Below are positions 59,421 through 64,000 of a stretch of DNA of 64,000 nt, one piece after another. Each line of letters starts with the position of its first letter. The stretch's first letter is position 1. The stretch lies in contig NZ_JAAHTB010000016.1 of NCBI RefSeq assembly GCF_010692745.1, positions 1-64,000 of the forward strand, written 5' to 3'. The DNA is from Methylobacterium sp. BTF04. Lineage in GTDB: Bacteria > Pseudomonadota > Alphaproteobacteria > Rhizobiales > Beijerinckiaceae. Under the pieces are notes generated by a model that was given only the letters and a program-made list of their open reading frames with translations, did no database searches and had not been told where the DNA came from. The position numbers were made by a program, and so were the translations under genes.

Positions 59421-60514
59421 CACGCCACCTCTGCCAGCGGTTCGGCGACGATATGGGCCCGGCTCTTCATCAGCGGCTGGATGCGGGTGCCATAATCGTC
59501 GAGACCTTTCAGGAAGTCGTCGAACACCAGCAGCACGCCTTCCGTGCCCGGCACGGTGGCGACCTCGTCGAGCATCTGCGCCACCTCGGCGAAGGAGCCG
59601 ACGAGGGTACCCATGTTGATGTTCACCGCCGAGGTCGGGTCCACCATCTGGCGGACATTGGTGTCGGCGCCCGATTTGGTATCGGCTGCGCCCTGTAGCC
59701 CGAGCCACGCGATCGCCTCAGCATCGGCGCCGGCCTTGTAATGTTCCCACTTGGCGCGGGCGGCCTCACCGGTCTCGTCGGCGATCAGCATGAACAGCAC
59801 GTAGGAGGACACGGCGCGGCCGGTCGCGGCCTTGGCGGCCTCGAGGCGCTCCACCGTAGGGGCGAAGGCGGTCGGCGTGTTGACGCCCTTGCCGAAGCAG
59901 AAATTGTAGTCGGCATACTTGGCGGTGAATTCCATGCCGGCGGCGGACTGGCCGGCGCAGATGATCTTCATGTCCGCCTGCGGCCGGGGCGAAAGGCGGC
60001 AATCGTCCATCTGGAAGAACTCACCCTTCCTGTCGCAGATTCCGGTCTCCCACAGATCGCGCAGCACCTGGGCGTATTCGGACAGGTACTCGTAGCGCCG
60101 GCCGAAATACGCGTCGCCGGGCCACAGGCCCATCTGCGAATATTCCGGCTTCTGCCAGCCGGTGACGAGGTTGAGGCCGAAGCGCCCGTTCGAGATCGAG
60201 TCGATGGTGGAGGCCATGCGGGCGGTGATCGCCGGGGGCATGCACAGGGTCGCGGCGGTGGCGAACAGCTTGATCTTGCTGGTGACCGCGGCGAGCCCCG
60301 CCATCAGCGTGAAGGATTCGAGGTTGTGGTCCCAGAACTCGGTCTTGCCGCCAAAGCCCCGTAGCTTGATCATCGACAGGGCGAAGTCGAGGCCATAGCC
60401 CTCGGCTTTCAGGACCACCTGCTTGTTCAGTTCGAAGCTCGGTTTGTATTGCGGCGCATTCTCCGAGAGGAGCCAGCCGTTGTTTCCGATCGGGATAAAG
60501 ACGCCGACATTCAT
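59420..60514 (-). CDS. rutA: Pyrimidine monooxygenase RutA
   Basis: A 364-residue luciferase-like flavin monooxygenase that opens the uracil ring between N3 and C4. It begins [20 protein letters not shown] and has [20 protein letters not shown] and [19 protein letters not shown], all typical of RutA. First gene of the operon, 268 bases after rutR, with a RutR box between. Confidence 0.95.
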   Translation of the reverse strand: MNVGVFIPIGNNGWLLSENAPQYKPSFELNKQVVLKAEGYGLDFALSMIKLRGFGGKTEFWDHNLESFTLMAGLAAVTSKIKLFATAATLCMPPAITARMASTIDSISNGRFGLNLVTGWQKPEYSQMGLWPGDAYFGRRYEYLSEYAQVLRDLWETGICDRKGEFFQMDDCRLSPRPQADMKIICAGQSAAGMEFTAKYADYNFCFGKGVNTPTAFAPTVERLEAAKAATGRAVSSYVLFMLIADETGEAARAKWEHYKAGADAEAIAWLGLQGAADTKSGADTNVRQMVDPTSAVNINMGTLVGSFAEVAQMLDEVATVPGTEGVLLVFDDFLKGLDDYGTRIQPLMKSRAHIVAEPLAEVA

Positions 60515-60620
60515 GGCAACCTCGCATGTGGGGCGAGACCTTCGCGGGGAAGGGCTCGGGTCCTGACGGGATCGGAGCGGAGACTGTCTTGGCCTCCTGT
60601 ATCATCGGACGATATCCAGT

Positions 60621-60636
60621 CAGACCAAATGGTCAA
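60621..60636. promoter_or_regulatory. RutR operator
   Basis: CAGACCAAATGGTCAA fits TTGACCA-n2-TGGTCAA with only the first two bases different. It lies between rutR and rutA, 107 bases before the rutA start. RutR bound here would repress until uracil is present, as known in E. coli. Confidence 0.85.
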
Positions 60637-60782
60637 ACTATCGATCGCCAATTTTGACCGATTGCACAAAGTCTCTTCGGTTTGCCCAACGGTCGGGCTG
60701 CGTTTGCTCATCCGGAGAGCGAAAAATCGCCGAGTCGCAGGGCGTCGGCGGGTAGTGGACCGAGGGGATGCCCTGGCGCGAC

Positions 60783-61424
60783 TCACCGCAAGCCCAAACC
60801 CGCCAGAATCATCGCTTGGGTGTTCGCCACGGTGCTTTCGAAGAAATCCGGATCGTGCAGGCTCCTACCGGTCACGGCATCCACCTGCACGGCGAAGTCG
60901 GCATAGTGCTGGGTGATCGCCCAGATCGAGAAGATGAGATGGTGAGGGTCGTGCGCGCCGATGCGCCCATCGGCGATCCAGCCGCGGATGATCGCCGCCT
61001 TGGTCTCGACGAGGTCGCGCAAGGGGCCTTCCAGTTCAGGCCGTAGCAGCGGCGCGCCCTGGACGATTTCGAGGCAGAACAGCCGCGAGGCCTGGGGCGC
61101 ATCGCGCGACAGGGTGAGCTTGGCGCGGATGTAGGCCTTGAACGCCTCGGCCGGCTCGCTGTCGGCGTCGAGGGATTGCAGCGGGTCGAGCCAGATTGCG
61201 AGCACCCGCCGCAGCACCGCGACGTAGAGCTCCTCTTTCGAGGGGAAGTAGTAGAGCAGATTGGTCTTCGACAGACCGGCCCGCTCGGCGAGGCGGTCGA
61301 CGCTCGCCCCATGCAGGCCGAATGCCGCGAAGATCTCCAGCCCTGCATCGAGGATCGCCGCGCGCCGGGCTTCGCCGTCCTTGCGGCGGCGGCGCTCGGG
61401 CGGTTTGGGTGCGGTCAGGGCCAC
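60783..61424 (-). CDS. rutR: Pyrimidine-responsive regulator RutR
   Basis: A 213-residue TetR-family repressor. The helix-turn-helix contains GASVDRLAERAGLSKTNLLYYF, in brief LAERAGLSKTNLLYYFPSKE, identical in style to RutR. The ligand domain has AITQHYADFAVQ. It lies upstream of rutA on the same strand. Confidence 0.92.
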   Translation of the reverse strand: MALTAPKPPERRRRKDGEARRAAILDAGLEIFAAFGLHGASVDRLAERAGLSKTNLLYYFPSKEELYVAVLRRVLAIWLDPLQSLDADSEPAEAFKAYIRAKLTLSRDAPQASRLFCLEIVQGAPLLRPELEGPLRDLVETKAAIIRGWIADGRIGAHDPHHLIFSIWAITQHYADFAVQVDAVTGRSLHDPDFFESTVANTQAMILAGLGLR

Positions 61425-61691
61425 GAGATGCAGATCCTCCCGTCGCGCCGCTTGGACGGACGCTGATCCGGTGCCTGATTCATCGTGTGGGCGAAGGGGC
61501 GGGTCAATCGGTGGCGGGATACGGCGATGCGCGCAGATCGGGAATCAGCGCCATTGCGTCATCCCAGGGCGCCGGAGACGCGCCAGGGATACGGACGCAC
61601 AGGGAGCCGGATCCATCCGTGCCATCGGGTGGGGTGAGGGAGAGGCAGACTCTCTTGGCCGGGGGAACGACCGTGTTCGTCGGGAAAGCAA

Positions 61692-63326
61692 CTATTCCAA
61701 CGCGCCGACGGCCGCCTCGACGGCCGCGATGATGGCGCCCGAGCGCAGCAGCGCTAGCGCGTCCACCATCTCGGTTTGGTACCAGCGGTCGCCGTCGAGT
61801 GCCGGCGGGATCACGGCGCGGATCGCGTCGAGAGCCGCCTGCGTGCCCTTGCCGATCGGATGGTCCCTGGCGACGTCCGCCACCAGGGTCAGGGCTTGCG
61901 CGGCCATCAGGAATTCGCCGGCGACGATCTGCTCGGCATTCTCCACGATGGTGCGGGCCTTGCGGCCACACCAGGTCGAGTTCGAGACGTGGTCTTCGGC
62001 GTTGGACTTGCCCGGAATCGAATCCACCGAGCCGGGGCTCGACAGGGTCCGGTTCTCCATCACCAGGGCCGAGAGCGTGCATTGCACGGTGGCGAACCCG
62101 GTGTTGAGGCCCTTCTTGCCGGCCAGAAGATTGCGCGGCAGGCCATAGCTCAGCGTCGGGTCGATGAGGCGGAACAGGCGCCGCTCCGAGATCGAGCCCA
62201 GATCGGTGACGACGATGGAGAGCAGGTCCATGGCCTGGGCCACGTATTGCCCGTGGAAATGGCCGCCCGAGATGCAGGCATAGCCGCCCTCGCCGTCGTC
62301 GAAGATCAGCGGGTTGTCGGTGGCCGAGTTGATCTCGGTGCCGATGATGCCGCCGATATAGTCCAGGGCCTCGCGCACCGGCCCGTGGACCTGGGGCGCG
62401 CAGCGCAGGGAATAGACGTCCTGCACCCGGGGCGCGGGGGCGGTGCCGGGCGCGCGCGCCTCGTCCGGGAACACGGTGTGGCGGGCGGCCTCGGTGCAGC
62501 GGAGCGAGCCGTCGAGCAGCCGCAGAACGTTGCGGGCGGTGGCCGCCTGGCCCTTGTGGGGGCGGGCCGCATGCAGGCGCGGATCGAACGCCTTGGTCTC
62601 GCAGCGCATGCATTCGAGGCTCAGGGACAGCGCGATGTCGGCATGCTTGAGCAGCTTTTTCGCGTCCTCCAGGGCCAGCACCCCGAGCGCCAGCGAAACC
62701 GTGGAGCCGTTGATCAGCGCCGAGGCGTCCTTGGCTTCGAGGGGGAATTCGGGCTCCATCCCGGCAAGCGCGAGAGCCTCGCGCGCCGGCATGCGCCGAC
62801 CTTCGTAGAACATCTCGGCCTCGGCGAACCCGCAGATCGCCCCGGCGAGATGGGCCAGCGGTGCGAGATCGCCCGATGCGCCCACCGATCCCTTCTGCGG
62901 GATCACCGGCACGAGCCCAGCATTGAGGCAGGCGAGGAGCCGCTCGACCACGGCGACGCGTGGTCCCGAATAGTTCGACGCGAAGGCGTTGGCGCGCAGC
63001 AGCATGGTGGCGCGCGCGACCTCGGGGTCGAACGGCTCGCCGACTCCGGTGGCATGGGCATAGACCGAGCGGCGCTGATACTCCTCCATGTCGGACATCA
63101 GCACGCGCCGGTCCTTGAACAGGCCGACGCCGGTGTTGAACGAGTACATCAGCGGCGCGTCGTCGTTCATGAAATTGGCGTCGATATAGGCGCGGGCGGC
63201 CTCCAGGCGCGCGCGGGCGCCTGCCTCCAGGGCGACTTCGGCGCGGGCACCGGTGGCGTCGGGACGGGCGACGGCCATGACGTCCGCGGGCTGGAAGGTC
63301 CGGCCATCGATGGTGAGGGTCGTCAT
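61692..63326 (-). CDS. HutH-like aromatic amino acid ammonia-lyase
   Basis: A 544-residue lyase whose active MIO group forms from Ala150-Ser151-Gly152 in GSVGASGDLAPL. Tyr61 in MYSFNTGVGLF and His91 in YAHATGVG match histidine ammonia-lyase rather than phenylalanine/tyrosine lyases. It is longer than the usual 500-510. No other hut genes are in the window; it follows puuE by 48 bases on the same strand, which is unusual company for HutH. Histidine is the likely but not certain substrate. Confidence 0.82.
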   Translation of the reverse strand: MTTLTIDGRTFQPADVMAVARPDATGARAEVALEAGARARLEAARAYIDANFMNDDAPLMYSFNTGVGLFKDRRVLMSDMEEYQRRSVYAHATGVGEPFDPEVARATMLLRANAFASNYSGPRVAVVERLLACLNAGLVPVIPQKGSVGASGDLAPLAHLAGAICGFAEAEMFYEGRRMPAREALALAGMEPEFPLEAKDASALINGSTVSLALGVLALEDAKKLLKHADIALSLSLECMRCETKAFDPRLHAARPHKGQAATARNVLRLLDGSLRCTEAARHTVFPDEARAPGTAPAPRVQDVYSLRCAPQVHGPVREALDYIGGIIGTEINSATDNPLIFDDGEGGYACISGGHFHGQYVAQAMDLLSIVVTDLGSISERRLFRLIDPTLSYGLPRNLLAGKKGLNTGFATVQCTLSALVMENRTLSSPGSVDSIPGKSNAEDHVSNSTWCGRKARTIVENAEQIVAGEFLMAAQALTLVADVARDHPIGKGTQAALDAIRAVIPPALDGDRWYQTEMVDALALLRSGAIIAAVEAAVGALE

Positions 63327-63374
63327 GGGGGCTCTCCGGGCTGTGCGGGGCGTGGGTGAGCAGGAATCGGGCCG

Positions 63375-64000
63375 TCAGGCCGGCGGATGGTGCGCGACCC
63401 AATGCTCGGCGATGTCGATCCGGCGCGCGATCCAGACATGCTCGTGGGCCGCCATATGGTCGAGGAAGCGGATCAGCGCTCCGATCCGCCCCGGCCGGCC
63501 GATGAGGCGGCAATGCAGGCCCACCGACATCATCTTCGGCGCGGTCTCGCCTTCGGCGTAGAGCGCGTCGAAGGTGTCGCGCAGGTAGGTGAAGAAGTGG
63601 TCGCCGGTGTTGAACCCCTGCAGGGCGACGCAGCGCATGTCGTTGGTATCGAGGGTGTAGGGCACTACGAGGCCGCGCCCGCTCGGCTCCGCGATCCAGT
63701 ACGGCAGGTCGTCGGCGTAGGAATCGGCCAGGTAGGTGAAGCCGGCCTCAACCCCGAGGTCGAGGGTGTGGGGCGAGGACCGCCCCGTGTACCAGCCCCT
63801 GGGCCGTTCGCCGGTGATCTCGGTGTGGATTCGGATCGCCTCCTCCATGTGCGCCTTCTCCTGCGCACGGGTGAAGTCGCGATAATCGATCCACTTGAGG
63901 CCGTGGCAGGCGATCTCCCAATCGGCCTCCTTCATCGCGGCGGCGACGTCCGGGTGGCGGGCGAGCGCCGTGGCGACACCGAACACCGTGACGGGAATGT
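63375..64000 (-). CDS. puuE: Allantoinase PuuE, C-terminal part
   Basis: The visible 208 residues are the end of a polysaccharide-deacetylase-fold allantoinase, starting within VTVFGVATALARHPD. Typical sequence: DWEIACHGLKWIDYRD and GWYTGRSSPHTLDLG, which carry metal ligands His and others. The gene continues past the window end. It opens the allantoin ring made by the UraD-UraH fusion; allantoate then goes to the M20 hydrolase. Confidence 0.93.
   Translation of the reverse strand, partial: IPVTVFGVATALARHPDVAAAMKEADWEIACHGLKWIDYRDFTRAQEKAHMEEAIRIHTEITGERPRGWYTGRSSPHTLDLGVEAGFTYLADSYADDLPYWIAEPSGRGLVVPYTLDTNDMRCVALQGFNTGDHFFTYLRDTFDALYAEGETAPKMMSVGLHCRLIGRPGRIGALIRFLDHMAAHEHVWIARRIDIAEHWVAHHPPA

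Overview
The window is high-GC DNA from an alphaproteobacterium. Gene content points to Methylobacterium/Methylorubrum or a close relative in the Hyphomicrobiales: a malonate decarboxylase system, a PQQ-associated SoxYZ-like/CXXCW periplasmic module, and an initiator tRNA with the T41 variant I recall from Rhizobiales. The genus is inferred from content; no rRNA is present.

Layout. 1-106: 3' half of an initiator tRNA and a terminator. 140-9093: malonate use, with a GntR regulator and MadM/MadL transporter on the minus strand, a divergent mdcACDEGBH operon on the plus strand, and a convergent Crp/Fnr-type regulator. 9321-11911: an exported redox module (SoxYZ-like carrier, CXXCW protein, thioredoxin-fold protein, CcdA-like membrane protein). 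11940-12078: a long nested intergenic hairpin.

12141-22343: an integrative mobilizable element of about 10.2 kb inserted in the 3' end of tRNA-Gln(CTG). It is bounded by 17-bp direct repeats and has split the tRNA from its probable terminator. It carries a relaxase gene with a second coding frame nested inside it, a MobC-like gene, a hairpin-rich oriT candidate, an MmeI-type restriction-modification enzyme, a serine recombinase, an HUH Rep-like gene and a tyrosine integrase with paired GTGGACC boxes at both element ends.

22645-31955: SelO, the dTDP-rhamnose operon rfbCBDA, a hypothetical gene, and a TetR regulon (TetR, small exported protein, DJ-1-like protein, amidase) with the same operator in front of both transcription units.

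32285-37078: a complete 4.8-kb IS1595-family transposon with 28-bp inverted repeats and an 8-bp target duplication. It carries passenger genes including a predicted SLATT membrane effector, and one passenger is broken by a nested IS630-family insertion that can be removed on paper to restore the frame. The transposon itself sits in a 36-bp tandem repeat derived from the 3' end of the atzH-like gene.

37090-64000: a nitrogen-scavenging region. It holds an AtzE/AtzG/AtzH-type amidase set with an NCS2 permease, a biuret-hydrolase-like enzyme and a GntR regulator; an outer-membrane channel, a purine deaminase and a BMP-type ABC importer; allantoate amidohydrolase, a UraD-UraH fusion, a urate/xanthine permease and uricase; the rutABCDF operon with RutR and its operator; a HutH-like lyase; and the PuuE allantoinase, cut by the window end. 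Two sigma-54-type promoters precede the channel/deaminase/importer unit and the permease-uricase unit, which fits nitrogen control. Three small exported proteins in this region share a new-looking motif just after their signal peptides.
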